DNA of 64,000 nt, taken from NCBI RefSeq assembly GCF_014645495.1, contig NZ_BMLV01000001.1, forward strand, positions 858,889-922,888. The letters run 5' to 3'. Source of the DNA: Cloacibacterium rupense (lineage in GTDB: Bacteria > Bacteroidota > Bacteroidia > Flavobacteriales > Weeksellaceae). Of the stretch, positions 36,496-46,557 are shown piece after piece. The position numbers were made by a program, and so were the translations under genes. The first letter of the stretch is position 1; every line of letters begins with the position of its first letter. The notes under the pieces are model-generated. The model had not been told where the DNA came from and searched no databases. It saw only the letters and a list, made by a program, of their open reading frames with translations.

Positions 36496-37122
36496 TTGTC
36501 TAGGTGGTCAAAGTAGTTGTAAATATACAAATTTTTATAACAAAAAACGCTAACCTCTTACAGTTTGCGCTTCTTCTTTTATTACAAGCACGGATTGCAA
36601 ATCCGCTTTCTGGTTTGATCTAATATTTCGTTCTTTTGCTTCATAGTTTCTGTTTTTTCTATGGAATCAGCGAATCGATTTGCGATTTGCCTTAATGCAA
36701 AAGAACAAAAAATCAAGACTGGAAACTCGGCTAAAATCGCTTACTTTTTTCTAAAAGTTTTAAAATTGACTCCCTTCGGTCGTCGAACCGCTGCGCTAGG
36801 TTTGACTCCCTTCGGTCGTCGAACTGTTTCACTTAGTTTCGCCTCCTAAGCTTTGACCAAAGCGGCTCAAACAGGAAAACTTTTTTAACGAAAAAAGAAA
36901 GCAATTTCTTAACGCCTCCGTTTTCTAGGTCGATTTTGGGAAAGGAAAGCAACCCCCTCATGGAAGGGGAATGGTTACGATTGTTGATTGTTGGAGAACA
37001 TTTTTCTTTGTACTTGTCTTAAAGGGAGGAAAAATGTTGTTAGTTACCCCCGCCTGCGGGCTTATTAGATTATTAGGTTGATTCTTTTTTATTTTTAGCT
37101 ATTAAGTTCTTTAGTTGAGCTA
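36496..37122. repeat. repeat island 4 (modules D and A)
   Basis: Contains the palindrome CGGATTGCAAATCCG (36591-36605) followed by CTTTCTGGTTTGATC, module D (GTTCTTTTGCTTCATAG at 36630; AAGACTGGAAACTCGGCTAAAAT; TTGACTCCCTTCGGTCGTCG twice; TTTCTAGGTCGATTTTGGG at 36922), and a partial module A plus C (36952-37070). No gene is supported. It separates the RHS fragment from tolC. Confidence 0.7.
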
Positions 37123-37149
37123 CAAAAAACTGCCCTTAGAAAAGGACAG
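37123..37149 (-). terminator. probable terminator of the efflux operon
   Basis: CTGCCCTT (37130-37137) and AAGGACAG (37142-37149) form a stem with one mismatch and loop AGAA. The A run at 37123-37129 provides a U tract on the minus strand, 40 bases past the tolC stop. Confidence 0.6.
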
Positions 37150-37191
37150 TGAAAATTTAATTTAGTTGTTATGAAAATTTAGTGAGTTTTA

Positions 37192-38484
37192 TTAATTGCT
37201 TTCATCAAAAACTTTAATCAAAGCATTTTGTTGCATTACCTCGAACTGACTAGAATTCAAGTTAAAATTGGCTTGTAACCAATTGTTTCTCACCAAGAAA
37301 AACGTGTAGGCGTCTATTAATCCTTCTTTGTATTTCTCTTCTGAACGTTCAAAAGAGAGCTTTTGATTCTCGAAATTTTGTTGGAGAATTTTATTTTTTT
37401 CTAAGGCGTTTTCGTATTGCTCTGCTATGATATTTAATGTTTTATAAATTTCATTGAGTTTTTTCTGATTTTCAAAAACCGTGTATTGTTGGTCTAATTT
37501 GGCTAGCTCAACTGCATTTTTTACTTGAAATTTTTGAAACAAAGGAACATTAAGCCCTAGAGAGACTTGAGAATTTTTGTTTTGATTAAATTGCTCAGAA
37601 AATGCAGTATTGATGCTTTCTTTTAAATTTTTACTGTAAAAAGAAGACCACTGGTATTGTCCTGAAATGGTAGGCAAATAATCAGATTTTGCCCATTTTA
37701 TTTTCTTTTCGGCATAATCTAGATTTCTACGGTTTTCTTGGTAAACTGGATTTTTTTTCACCAATTTTTCTATTAAGTCTTGCGAGTTGATAAAGTTGAA
37801 ATCGGTATTTAGTTTTTGGTCAGTTTCAAAATCTAGGCTGTCTTTATTGATGTTTAGAGCTGCCAAAAGATTGATTTTAGAAATATTCATTTGGTTTTGC
37901 GCCGAAATCCATTGTTCTTGAATGGTTCCAAAATTGGCTTTGATATCATAGACATCACTTTTTGGTCTGTTCCCAATTTCCACTTCTTTTTCAGTTCTGG
38001 CAATTTGTTCTTTCATCCCAGAAATTTGTGGTTGAAGCACATCAAACCAAGATTTGTCTTTCATATATTGAAAAAACAGTCCAATGACGCTCAACTTTAC
38101 TTCATTTTGAATCGATTTTAAACGATATTCTGAACTTTCTTTGTTGATTTTAGTTAGAGAAATGTTCAGATAATTCTTCCAATTCAAAAGTTCTGCATTG
38201 GCTTGTGCATAAAATTGGTCGTACTGCACATTGAGTGCTTCGCGCTGATTAGAATTGGGATTAATGGTAGACCCAAAACTATAACTGTGATTAAGGCCTG
38301 CATTAACCGAAGGCAATAAATAGCCTTTGGCCGCATTAATTTGTCTCTGGTTTTTATTAACATTGATGATGCTTTGTTGTACTTCTGGACTATTTTGCAT
38401 TGCATAATCTAGACATTGCTGCAAGTTCCATTTTTGTTGTGCCGGCAAAAAGTTAATAAATAATATAAAAAGTAGTTTTTTCAT
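37192..38484 (-). CDS. TolC-like outer-membrane efflux protein
   Basis: 430 residues with signal peptide (MKKLLFILFINFLPAQ) and QQCLDYAMQNSPEVQQSI, the usual N terminus of the OEP family. Two long helical hairpins form the periplasmic barrel (coiled-coil stretches around 60-200 and 280-420). It is the outer-membrane exit duct of the tripartite exporter encoded upstream and the last gene of the operon, before a terminator. Confidence 0.92.
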   Translation of the reverse strand: MKKLLFILFINFLPAQQKWNLQQCLDYAMQNSPEVQQSIINVNKNQRQINAAKGYLLPSVNAGLNHSYSFGSTINPNSNQREALNVQYDQFYAQANAELLNWKNYLNISLTKINKESSEYRLKSIQNEVKLSVIGLFFQYMKDKSWFDVLQPQISGMKEQIARTEKEVEIGNRPKSDVYDIKANFGTIQEQWISAQNQMNISKINLLAALNINKDSLDFETDQKLNTDFNFINSQDLIEKLVKKNPVYQENRRNLDYAEKKIKWAKSDYLPTISGQYQWSSFYSKNLKESINTAFSEQFNQNKNSQVSLGLNVPLFQKFQVKNAVELAKLDQQYTVFENQKKLNEIYKTLNIIAEQYENALEKNKILQQNFENQKLSFERSEEKYKEGLIDAYTFFLVRNNWLQANFNLNSSQFEVMQQNALIKVFDESN

Positions 38485-38551
38485 GTTTTATTAGGTGTTT
38501 ACTGATGAATGTGATGCAAAACTTCCTACTTCTAGCATCCAGCTTTCCTCT

Positions 38552-40978
38552 TTATTCGTATTTTAAATAATTTACAAGATTGATTTTGGTCGCTCTGTAT
38601 GCTTTGAAGCTTACCACCACAAACGTGAGAAGAAGCAAAAGAACAAAGCTCAAAACATAAGGCCAAACTGGCATTTCTATTCTATAATGGAAATCTTTCA
38701 GCCACTCATTCATGGCATAATACCCAAATGGAATGCTGATGATTACTGCGATAGCAGCGATGATTAAAAATCTTTTGGTTAAATCCCAAACAATGGTTTT
38801 TTCATCTGCTCCTAGTGTTTTTTTGATGGCCACATCTTTCAGTTTTTGTTCAATTAAAAGAGACGACAAGGCAAATAAACCGAGTAATGCGACTAACAAA
38901 ACCACAATATTTAAAATGGTAAAAAGTGTTTGCTGTTTTTGGAATTTCTCGAAGGTTTTAGCAAACTGTTTGTCTATAAACTCATAATCGAAAGGATAGC
39001 CAGGTTCTGCTTTGGTGAGCCAAAATTCTTTGATGCGGTTGATGGTACCTTCGATATCATTATGGTTTAGTTTTATTTGGAGATTGGTCATATTATTTTT
39101 AGCCCAATTTCTATTGTAGTTAAAAAATATGGCTGCTTCTATCGGTTTATCAACTCCTCCGTAATAGAAATCCTTTACAACGCCAAGAATTTTATACTTC
39201 TTTTTATCTTCCCAACCGGTAAAAAGTTCTTTACCCAATGCTTGTTGATTATTCCATCCTAAAGCCTTGATGAAAGATTCATTGACCACAGCGCCACTAA
39301 TGGTGTCTGAAGCTTTTCTCCAGTCTAAATCTCTTCCAGAGACCATTTTTATTTTATAAAAATCGAAATAATTTTCTTCTATTGCACCTACAGCAACATT
39401 ATTGACCACTTTCGTAGTATCTGCGGCATATTTAGCCATAGAAGAATTATTAATTCCTCTTCCTAAAGATTGTATAGAGCCTGTAGTTGCTACCACACCT
39501 CTTATTTTTCTTATTTCATTTTTCAGGCGTTCATACTTTTTAACATCATAATCTTTCTCAAAATAATTGGTCTTTTTAAAATCTATTTGAATGGTTTGGT
39601 CTCCCCTGAATCCTAAATCTTTATTCATCATAAACTTGACTTGAGAATGAATAATTAAAGAACAAATGATGAAGAAAGATGAAATAATCAATTGTAAGGT
39701 CAGGATAAAATTACGCAACCAAACACCGTGCTTGCTTCTAGAAAAATTACCTTTCAGGGTATTAATCGGTTTAAAATTAGACAAATACAAGGCCGGTAGA
39801 ATTCCTGAAATCAAAGCAAAACCCAACAATAAGAGTCCAGAATAGATAAAAATTCGAGCATCATTCAATAGCATTTCTTTTTCTAAAAATTGGTTATAAG
39901 AAGGCAATAACAATTCTATGGAGGCAAACGCAATAATGTAGGCGACAAGACAAATCATTAAATTTTCTAGTAAAAACTGCGTGATAATTTTAGATTTAGA
40001 GCTTCCCATTGCTTTTCGTACGCCTATTTCTTTGGCACGTTGAGAAGCTTGTGCTGTTTTCAGATTTATTAAATTAATTCCTGATAATATCAAAATCAAA
40101 ACAGATAAACTTAGCATAATCAAAATTGACTTTTTATCGCCTTTATTCATCCCCTCTCCTTTGGATTCTAGTTTAAATTTTGATAATGGTGTTAGATAAA
40201 CCTTTACTCTATCTTTGCTATCCACTTTAAAGCCCCATTTTTTGGAAGAAATTTCTTCTTGTTCTCTTTGTTGCTGAGACAATTTTTCTTCTAACTTTTT
40301 GACATCAGTATTGGGTTTTAATTTAAAAAGACCAATAAAACTATAATTTAGCCATTGAGGTGAAGGTTCGTCAGGAGTCTCTAACAATAGATAATCTGCT
40401 TTGAAAACCGAATTTTCTTTTGGCAATTTATAGATTAGAGAAACCGTATAGACTTGATTATTTTGGTCCGTTTTCACTGTTTTCCCGATGCTATTTTTGT
40501 ACTCTTTCCCAAACAATTGTTTGGCTGTATTTTCTGACAATGCAATTTGAGATTTGTCTCTCAAAGCATTATTAGAATTACCAGCTACTGTTTCGAATGG
40601 AAAAAATTTAAAGAAAGAATTAGAAACCTGCCCTGTTGTAGAATAGCTAGAGTTATTGCCAGCAACCAACTTGGTTTTGTACCAGCTCCAAACATTGGCG
40701 ATTGCAAAATCTTCGATTTCTGAAAATTTCTCTTTAGAAACATATAATTGAGGATAACTGGATTGGGTAAGGTCACCAAAATTAGAAACATGATTTTCTA
40801 CCACGTAAATATTTTCATGATTAGGAACCCACTGTTCATAAGATTTTTCATCTTGCCAATGGATGAAAACCATTAGAAAAATGCTTAAGCCCAAGCTTAA
40901 TCCCAAAACATTAATTAGGGTAGAAAGCCAGTTTTTTTTATAGTTAGCGAATGCTATTTTGAGCCAATTGTTTATCAT
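38552..40978 (-). CDS. MacB/FtsX-like ABC transporter permease (first copy)
   Basis: 808 residues. An N-terminal transmembrane helix (LSTLINVLGLSLGLSIFLMVFIHW) leads into a MacB periplasmic domain, then an FtsX domain with ERIA-type motif AQASQRAKEIGVRKAMGSSK and three helices. The second half repeats this, ending in a second FtsX domain (VAIKKTLGADEKTI) with three more helices. There is no ATPase; the separate ATP-binding gene lies upstream. It is paralogous to the next gene, sharing the whole domain order. The frame extends into the heptamer repeat upstream, but ATG 40978 gives MINNWLKIAF, identical in form to the paralogue's MLNNWLKIAF. Confidence 0.93.
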   Translation of the reverse strand: MINNWLKIAFANYKKNWLSTLINVLGLSLGLSIFLMVFIHWQDEKSYEQWVPNHENIYVVENHVSNFGDLTQSSYPQLYVSKEKFSEIEDFAIANVWSWYKTKLVAGNNSSYSTTGQVSNSFFKFFPFETVAGNSNNALRDKSQIALSENTAKQLFGKEYKNSIGKTVKTDQNNQVYTVSLIYKLPKENSVFKADYLLLETPDEPSPQWLNYSFIGLFKLKPNTDVKKLEEKLSQQQREQEEISSKKWGFKVDSKDRVKVYLTPLSKFKLESKGEGMNKGDKKSILIMLSLSVLILILSGINLINLKTAQASQRAKEIGVRKAMGSSKSKIITQFLLENLMICLVAYIIAFASIELLLPSYNQFLEKEMLLNDARIFIYSGLLLLGFALISGILPALYLSNFKPINTLKGNFSRSKHGVWLRNFILTLQLIISSFFIICSLIIHSQVKFMMNKDLGFRGDQTIQIDFKKTNYFEKDYDVKKYERLKNEIRKIRGVVATTGSIQSLGRGINNSSMAKYAADTTKVVNNVAVGAIEENYFDFYKIKMVSGRDLDWRKASDTISGAVVNESFIKALGWNNQQALGKELFTGWEDKKKYKILGVVKDFYYGGVDKPIEAAIFFNYNRNWAKNNMTNLQIKLNHNDIEGTINRIKEFWLTKAEPGYPFDYEFIDKQFAKTFEKFQKQQTLFTILNIVVLLVALLGLFALSSLLIEQKLKDVAIKKTLGADEKTIVWDLTKRFLIIAAIAVIISIPFGYYAMNEWLKDFHYRIEMPVWPYVLSFVLLLLLTFVVVSFKAYRATKINLVNYLKYE

Positions 40979-41045
40979 GGTTGATGGTTGATGAGTGATG
41001 ATTGATGATTGATGATTGATGATTGATGATTGGTGGTTGTCGGCG
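40979..41045 (-). repeat. heptamer tandem repeat before the first permease gene
   Basis: About eight units of TTGATGA and variants (TTGATGG, GTGATGA, TTGGTGG), directly touching the permease start codon on the minus strand. The repeat fills most of the gap between the two permease genes. It is open in frame with the permease, so an upstream start within it would give a variable N terminus. Confidence 0.85.
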
Positions 41046-41083
41046 AAAGTTCTATCAACTATCAACCGACAACTACCAACAAT

Positions 41084-43501
41084 TTACTCGTATTTCAAAT
41101 AATTCACAAGATTTACTTTGGTGGCTTTGTATGCTTTGACGCTTACTACTGTAAAAGTTAATGTCAATAAAACAACAAGGCTCAATACAAATGGGAAGAA
41201 GGGCATTTCAATTCTATAGGCGAAATCCTTCAGCCATTCATTCATAAAATAATAACTGATTGGGATACTGATGAGCACAGCTATTAAAGTCATCCAAAGA
41301 AATTGTTTGGTTAATCCTAGCATTAAGTTGCTATCTGAAGCGCCTAATGTTTTTCTGATGGCTACCTCTTTCAGTTTTTGTTCAATCATTAGGGATGATA
41401 ATGCAAATAAGCCAAGCAATGCTACCATAAGAACCATGGCATTCAAAATGGTGAATAGCGTTTTTTGTTTTTGATATTTCACAAAAGTTCTTGCAAATCT
41501 TTGGTCTAAAAAATACGAGGTAAAAGGATAACCTGGTTCTACTTTTGTTTCCCAATACTGCTTTAATCTATTGAGGGTTTCCTCTTGATCATTCGCACTT
41601 ATTTTCACTTGCATATTTTGGATATTGAAGCGTTTCCATTCTGTTTCTCGATAGTGAAAAAAGACTACAGGATTCACTTTATGATTAAGACCATTTAGGT
41701 TAAAATCTTTGACGATACCCACAATTTTGTATTTATTTTGATAATCAAAACCTGGATTAACTTGATTATTCAGTGCTTGTTCGTCCGTCCAGCCCATTTC
41801 TTTTACAAAAGCTTCGTTAACTAAAAAAGTATTGATGGTATCTGATGCTAAATTGGGGTTTAGCCAACGACCTTTTTTCAATTTCACTCCCATAAATTGC
41901 AGATAATTGTAATCCATAGCACCGTGTTGACCATCTATACTTTTGTTTTGAAAATCTATATTAGAAGAACTATTGCTTCCGCTATTGGGTGAAGCTTCAC
42001 CAAAGCTTACCTCTTCTACTCCTTTTATTTTTGACACCTCCGTTTTTAATTTTTCATATTTTAGCCAAGGTTTTGGGGTGTATTCGTTAAAAACAATGAA
42101 TAGAATTTGTTTTCCATTAAATCCTAAATCTTTGTTCATCATATATTTCACTTGACTGTTGACAATCAATCCACCAATGATGAAGAATGAAGAAATAATC
42201 AATTGCAATGTTAGAATTCCGTTTCTGAGCCAAATTCCGTGTTTGCTTCTGGCGAAGTTACCTTTTAAAGTTTCTATTGCTTTGAAATTGGATAAATAAA
42301 TCGCTGGAATAATTCCTGAAATCAAAGTTACTGCTAGCACCATTAAAAAAGAATAGAAATAAATACGCCAATCGTTCATCACTATTTCTTTGCCAAAGAA
42401 TTCATTAAAACTCGGCAACAATAATTCTGTTAATGCCAGAGAAAGCAAATATGAAAAGAGGCAAATGATGAATGTTTCTAATAAAAATTGCAATACCAAA
42501 GAGGATTTTGAAACGCCTATTGCTTTTCTTACGCCTATTTCTTTGGCTCTTTGAGATGATTGCGCCGTTTTTAGATTGATAAAATTAATGGCCGATAATA
42601 CTACAATGAGCACAGACAGAGAAAACAAAATAAGGATGATTTTGAAATCTGGATTACCAAACCAAGAAGATTTTGCATGGAGTTTGATTTCTGTAATTGG
42701 GGTAAGCAATAATTCATTAGGTCCATACAAATCCAGATACTCTTCTGGGGATGTTTTTGCACTTCCTTCAGTTCCTAATTTTGCTCTTAAATCTATAACC
42801 TCTGTTTTGAATTTTCTTTCAACAACTGCTGGGTCTGCTCCTTTTTTCAGCATAAAAAAACAGCCATAGTTAAAATTTCCCCATTGGTCTTTATCTGCAT
42901 CAAAGCGGTCTGCGCCTAATAAAACATAATTCGGCTTTAATTGAGAATTTTCTTTTGGAATTTCATAAACCGCTTTTACTAGAAACTCACCGATGCTCAT
43001 TTTCACTTTTTGTCCGATAGGATTTTGAGTTCCGAATAGATTTTGTGCCAATTCAGAAGACAAGGCGATATCTGTTTTCGATTCAAAGATATTTTGATAG
43101 CTGCCTGCTAGACATTTGAATGGAAAAAATTTAAAGAAACTTTTAGAAACAGCAAATCCATTTTCTGCATAGAATGATTTTTGCGAGGTCACAAATTTAT
43201 CTGAGCCAGTTCCTGCCAAAAGCAAATAGTCTTGAATTTCAGGGATTTTTTTTAATCCCGTTTCAGCCATTGGGTAAGAGATATTGCTGCCGTAATCTTT
43301 ATTTTTTTTGTAGAAGAACGATGCAGAATAGATTTCGTTCTTCTTAGGATTCCAACTTTCGAAAGATTCTTCGTCATTCCAATGCATTAGAATGAGCATA
43401 AAACCCGTTAATCCTACGGTCAATCCAAACAAATTGATGATGGTAGAAAGCCAGTTTTTTTTATAATTGATGAATGCTATTTTGAGCCAATTGTTGAGCA
43501 T
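41084..43501 (-). CDS. MacB/FtsX-like ABC transporter permease (second copy)
   Basis: 805 residues with the same layout as its downstream paralogue: TM1 (LSTIINLFGLTVGLTGFMLILMHW), MacB periplasmic domain, FtsX domain (AQSSQRAKEIGVRKAIGVSK) plus TMs, second periplasmic domain, second FtsX domain (VAIRKTLGASDSNLM) and TMs. Two full-length permeases next to one ATPase suggests a heterodimer, or a duplication for two substrates. The gap to the ATPase gene is about 100 bases and contains GGAAGCTGGATGATGGAAGC repeats. Confidence 0.93.
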   Translation of the reverse strand: MLNNWLKIAFINYKKNWLSTIINLFGLTVGLTGFMLILMHWNDEESFESWNPKKNEIYSASFFYKKNKDYGSNISYPMAETGLKKIPEIQDYLLLAGTGSDKFVTSQKSFYAENGFAVSKSFFKFFPFKCLAGSYQNIFESKTDIALSSELAQNLFGTQNPIGQKVKMSIGEFLVKAVYEIPKENSQLKPNYVLLGADRFDADKDQWGNFNYGCFFMLKKGADPAVVERKFKTEVIDLRAKLGTEGSAKTSPEEYLDLYGPNELLLTPITEIKLHAKSSWFGNPDFKIILILFSLSVLIVVLSAINFINLKTAQSSQRAKEIGVRKAIGVSKSSLVLQFLLETFIICLFSYLLSLALTELLLPSFNEFFGKEIVMNDWRIYFYSFLMVLAVTLISGIIPAIYLSNFKAIETLKGNFARSKHGIWLRNGILTLQLIISSFFIIGGLIVNSQVKYMMNKDLGFNGKQILFIVFNEYTPKPWLKYEKLKTEVSKIKGVEEVSFGEASPNSGSNSSSNIDFQNKSIDGQHGAMDYNYLQFMGVKLKKGRWLNPNLASDTINTFLVNEAFVKEMGWTDEQALNNQVNPGFDYQNKYKIVGIVKDFNLNGLNHKVNPVVFFHYRETEWKRFNIQNMQVKISANDQEETLNRLKQYWETKVEPGYPFTSYFLDQRFARTFVKYQKQKTLFTILNAMVLMVALLGLFALSSLMIEQKLKEVAIRKTLGASDSNLMLGLTKQFLWMTLIAVLISIPISYYFMNEWLKDFAYRIEMPFFPFVLSLVVLLTLTFTVVSVKAYKATKVNLVNYLKYE

Positions 43502-43601
43502 AATTGTAGTTTTTTAGGTTGGAAGCTGGATGATGGAAGCTGGATGTTTAAAATATTGTGTTCAATAACTTTCTGCATCCATCACCCCGCTTCCAGCTTT
43601 A

Positions 43602-44324
43602 TTATTCAAAGTTTTTTGCGTCTGCTTTTTCGAAAACATCTTTTCTTTGTGCTGCGTGTTCTTCGCTGAAGATTTCGCCGTCTTTCATATTGACAATTCT
43701 AGAGGCAAAACCAGCGTCATAAGAAGAGTGCGTTACCATTACAATGGTAGAACCTTCACGGTGAAGTTCTGCCAAAAGGTTCATTACCTCGTTTCCGTTG
43801 GAGCTGTCTAGATTTCCTGTAGGTTCATCCGCTAGAATCAATTTTGGTTTGGTAACCAATGCTCTGGCAACGGCAGCACGTTGCTGTTGACCACCAGAAA
43901 GTTGCTGAGGATAATGTTTGGCTCTGTGCGCAATATTGATTTTTTCCATAATTTCTTGCACTCGTTGTTTTCTTTCAGAAGAAGGAATTCCGTTGTAGAT
44001 TAATGGAAGTTCTATATTTTCGTAAACCGTCAATTCATCTATCAGATTAAAATTCTGGAAAATAAATCCTATGTTTTTCTTTCTGATGTCTGATTTTTTC
44101 TTTTCAGAAATGCCCACTGTTTCTGTAGTTTCAAACTGATAAGACCCTTCGGAAGCACTGTCTAGCAGCCCCAAGATATTCAACAATGTAGATTTCCCGC
44201 AACCAGAAGGCCCCATAATGGCTACAAATTCGCCTGGTTTTATACTAAGACTAACTTTGTTAAGTGCTGTAGTTTGTACTTCTTCGGTTTTATAAATTTT
44301 TGATAAGTTGCTTGTTGTGATCAT
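43602..44324 (-). CDS. ABC transporter ATP-binding protein (LolD/MacB type)
   Basis: 240 residues with Walker A GPSGCGKSTLLNILG (about 38-52), Q-loop FIFQNFNLIDELTVYEN, signature LSGGQQQRAAVARAL (about 141-155), Walker B LILADEPTGNLDSSNG, and H-loop VTHSSYD. It resembles the MacB/LolD branch that powers FtsX-like permeases. It energises one or both permeases just downstream. Confidence 0.95.
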   Translation of the reverse strand: MITTSNLSKIYKTEEVQTTALNKVSLSIKPGEFVAIMGPSGCGKSTLLNILGLLDSASEGSYQFETTETVGISEKKKSDIRKKNIGFIFQNFNLIDELTVYENIELPLIYNGIPSSERKQRVQEIMEKINIAHRAKHYPQQLSGGQQQRAAVARALVTKPKLILADEPTGNLDSSNGNEVMNLLAELHREGSTIVMVTHSSYDAGFASRIVNMKDGEIFSEEHAAQRKDVFEKADAKNFE

Positions 44325-44349
44325 ATTTTTTAGTTTGATAGTTTTAGAT

Positions 44350-45048
44350 TTATTTGGTATAAATTTTTGCTAATGAGTTGGTTTCTTGTTCTATATTTTT
44401 AAATTTCAAGTTTTCTAGGTTCACTTTTGCAACGCTAGAAGCGTTTACTTTTATGTTATCTACGTTTCCTGATAGATTAACTTTAGCCGCGGAATTCACT
44501 TCTAAATCGATAATTTTCGATTGAATTTTAGCATCTAAAGTAGAAGCACTAGATATATTAGCAGATAATTTATTGGCAAAAATATTTCCTGCTATTTTGC
44601 CAGCACTGTTCAAATTGATATTTAGTTTGTCTAGTTGAAATTCATCATCAATGAAGATTTGTGCTGCACTAGAAGCATTCAATTTATCAAAATCTGGGGT
44701 ATAGACCGTCACTTCGGTTTTTACATTATTTAGAGAACCATTTTTATGAGCGTATTCAATGTTTAGAACTCCATTTTTAGAAGAAACCACAACCAAGCAA
44801 GGTGCATTAGAATTTACCACAACCTTTTGTTTATCTGCCTTTTTAATATAAAATTTCATTGCAGATTGTGCTTTGATTTCTGAAAATTTGGTCACAAAAA
44901 AATCGTGACTTTCCATTGGTTTTGTTGAGTAATCTTCCCCATTTTGAGATGTACTATAATTGCTATAGTTTCCTTCTTTATCTGTTTTTACGATGATGCA
45001 AGATTGAAGAATAACTGCTCCAAGCAATATTTTGAATATATTTTTCAT
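44350..45048 (-). CDS. DUF2807 (GIN-domain) lipoprotein
   Basis: 232 residues, lipobox LQSC (Cys16 or so), then a DUF2807 beta-helix-like domain of repeated short strands (IEYAHKNGSLNNVKTEVTVYTPDFDKLNASSAAQIFI; later NSAAKVNLSGN, NASSVAKVNLE). The repeated SSA/NSA motifs are typical. Function unknown; such proteins are often found next to ABC transporters and may be a cell-surface sensor or adhesin. Paralogue of the DUF2807 gene two genes upstream. Confidence 0.8.
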   Translation of the reverse strand: MKNIFKILLGAVILQSCIIVKTDKEGNYSNYSTSQNGEDYSTKPMESHDFFVTKFSEIKAQSAMKFYIKKADKQKVVVNSNAPCLVVVSSKNGVLNIEYAHKNGSLNNVKTEVTVYTPDFDKLNASSAAQIFIDDEFQLDKLNINLNSAGKIAGNIFANKLSANISSASTLDAKIQSKIIDLEVNSAAKVNLSGNVDNIKVNASSVAKVNLENLKFKNIEQETNSLAKIYTK

Positions 45049-45064
45049 AATTATTGGTAAATTT

Positions 45065-46522
45065 TTATTGTTTCCAGTTTTTAATGGTATAATTCAATGA
45101 TGTGTTTTTATTTAAGGACAAAGAAATATCTTTTCCTTCTTCGATTCCGTCAACAAATCCTTCCGTTTCCCAGCTTCCTTTTGTCAGTTTGAATTTCAAA
45201 TCAGGATATGTAGTGAAGGTAATTTGTCTGGTTGTTTCATTAATTTTATTGAGTTTAATTTTCTGAGGATTCCAACTTCCGATAGAAGATTGATTGCCTG
45301 TGATGTAAACATCACCACTGTTTTCAGGAACAGTTACCGATAGAGTCACTTCATATTTTTCATTAGGCAAACCGAGCTTTGCTCTTACTTTTTCTACATT
45401 AGTTTCATCTAAAACCGTCAGCAATTCAGGAACAAATTCTTTAAATGATTTATATTTTTTTCGGTTGTTTTCATAAATTTCCATTTTCTTCTCGAAGTCA
45501 GGAATCAAAACAAAAGAATTTTCTTTGATGTGCTGTTGTCTTAATTTTTCTGCCAATTCAGGGTTTCGGTTCGCCAAAGCAATTCTAATTTCACCTGTTC
45601 TTACAATATGTTCACCTATGCAAGATGGCCAGTAAGAATAACCTTGTCCGTCCATCTTTCCTATAAAAGCTTCAGACATCAGATTATTGCTTTGATTAAT
45701 TTTATTTTCATATTTTCCCAAATATTGATTGACAAATGAATGACCAAATTCGTGTGTGATGAGAAAATTAGTCGTTTCTGGATGATTAAATCCAAATTCT
45801 GTATAATCTTTGATGTTATTTTTCTTTTTGAGCGGAACATAAGCACTGCTAATCATATTGGCAATTTGTCCTTTGTTAGACTTAAACATCGGTCCGTTTC
45901 CGTGCCAAAAAACTTCGCTGTAAGGCACAACATCTAATGGATTTACGTAAAATCTGTAAGCCAGAAACTTTTGCCCGTAGTATTTTTCCATTTTTGTCAT
46001 ATAACCAGCCGGTATGTTTCTTCTGACTTCGTTTTTTGCACCTTCTATAAAACGACTTTGGTCTTTGAAGAATTTTCCAAGATTGCGTTCGATATAAAAT
46101 TCTCTCAACTGTTCTGCAAATTTCTCTACAGCTGCTTTTTTGGCAACATCATTTTCTTCAATCTGAAAAGCATAACCTTTTGCAGGAAATACATTATGTT
46201 TCAATAAAACCTGATACGTCAAATCTTGTTGCTGACCTACAATCTGTAGATAATTTTGCATCGCTTTGATGATTTTGGAATTGTCATATTTTGTCATTTC
46301 TCTATTTGCCAAATCTGCTAAAGGAAGGTAACTGATATCTGATTTTCCATCGATATAGAAAAGCCTTCCTTGCTCTTTTGCCACCAAAAATTCAACAATA
46401 GAATAGGTTGCAATATTGGGATTAAATTCTACATCCACTTTCGATTGAGATTTCAGATTTACCGTTAATAAAATCATCATCAAAGTCAAAATGCTATTAT
46501 AAATCAGCTTTGAGGTCATCAT
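45065..46522 (-). CDS. DUF4932 putative metallopeptidase with C-terminal CBM20-like domain
   Basis: 485 residues with a signal peptide. A DUF4932 body holds ITHEFGHSFVNQYLGK, an HExxH-type zinc motif, near residue 255-270. A downstream conserved region is EAFIGKMDGQGYSYWPSCIGEHIVR. Residues about 395-485 form a CBM20-like starch-binding fold (VYITGNQSSIGSWNPQKIKL, FKLTKGSWETEGFVDG). A secreted peptidase-like protein with a sugar-binding tail is unusual in an efflux operon. It is a paralogue of the DUF4932 gene two genes upstream, which lacks the CBM20-like tail. Confidence 0.78.
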   Translation of the reverse strand: MMTSKLIYNSILTLMMILLTVNLKSQSKVDVEFNPNIATYSIVEFLVAKEQGRLFYIDGKSDISYLPLADLANREMTKYDNSKIIKAMQNYLQIVGQQQDLTYQVLLKHNVFPAKGYAFQIEENDVAKKAAVEKFAEQLREFYIERNLGKFFKDQSRFIEGAKNEVRRNIPAGYMTKMEKYYGQKFLAYRFYVNPLDVVPYSEVFWHGNGPMFKSNKGQIANMISSAYVPLKKKNNIKDYTEFGFNHPETTNFLITHEFGHSFVNQYLGKYENKINQSNNLMSEAFIGKMDGQGYSYWPSCIGEHIVRTGEIRIALANRNPELAEKLRQQHIKENSFVLIPDFEKKMEIYENNRKKYKSFKEFVPELLTVLDETNVEKVRAKLGLPNEKYEVTLSVTVPENSGDVYITGNQSSIGSWNPQKIKLNKINETTRQITFTTYPDLKFKLTKGSWETEGFVDGIEEGKDISLSLNKNTSLNYTIKNWKQ

Positions 46523-46557
46523 TTAATCTGAGTTTTCTAAGTTTATAGTTTAGTATT

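Noticed and set aside
36841..36990. Module D of island 4 as the 5' part of the RHS gene
   Set aside because: It contains stop codons in every frame that could join it to the RHS fragment and matches non-coding module D copies at 25690 and 26260.
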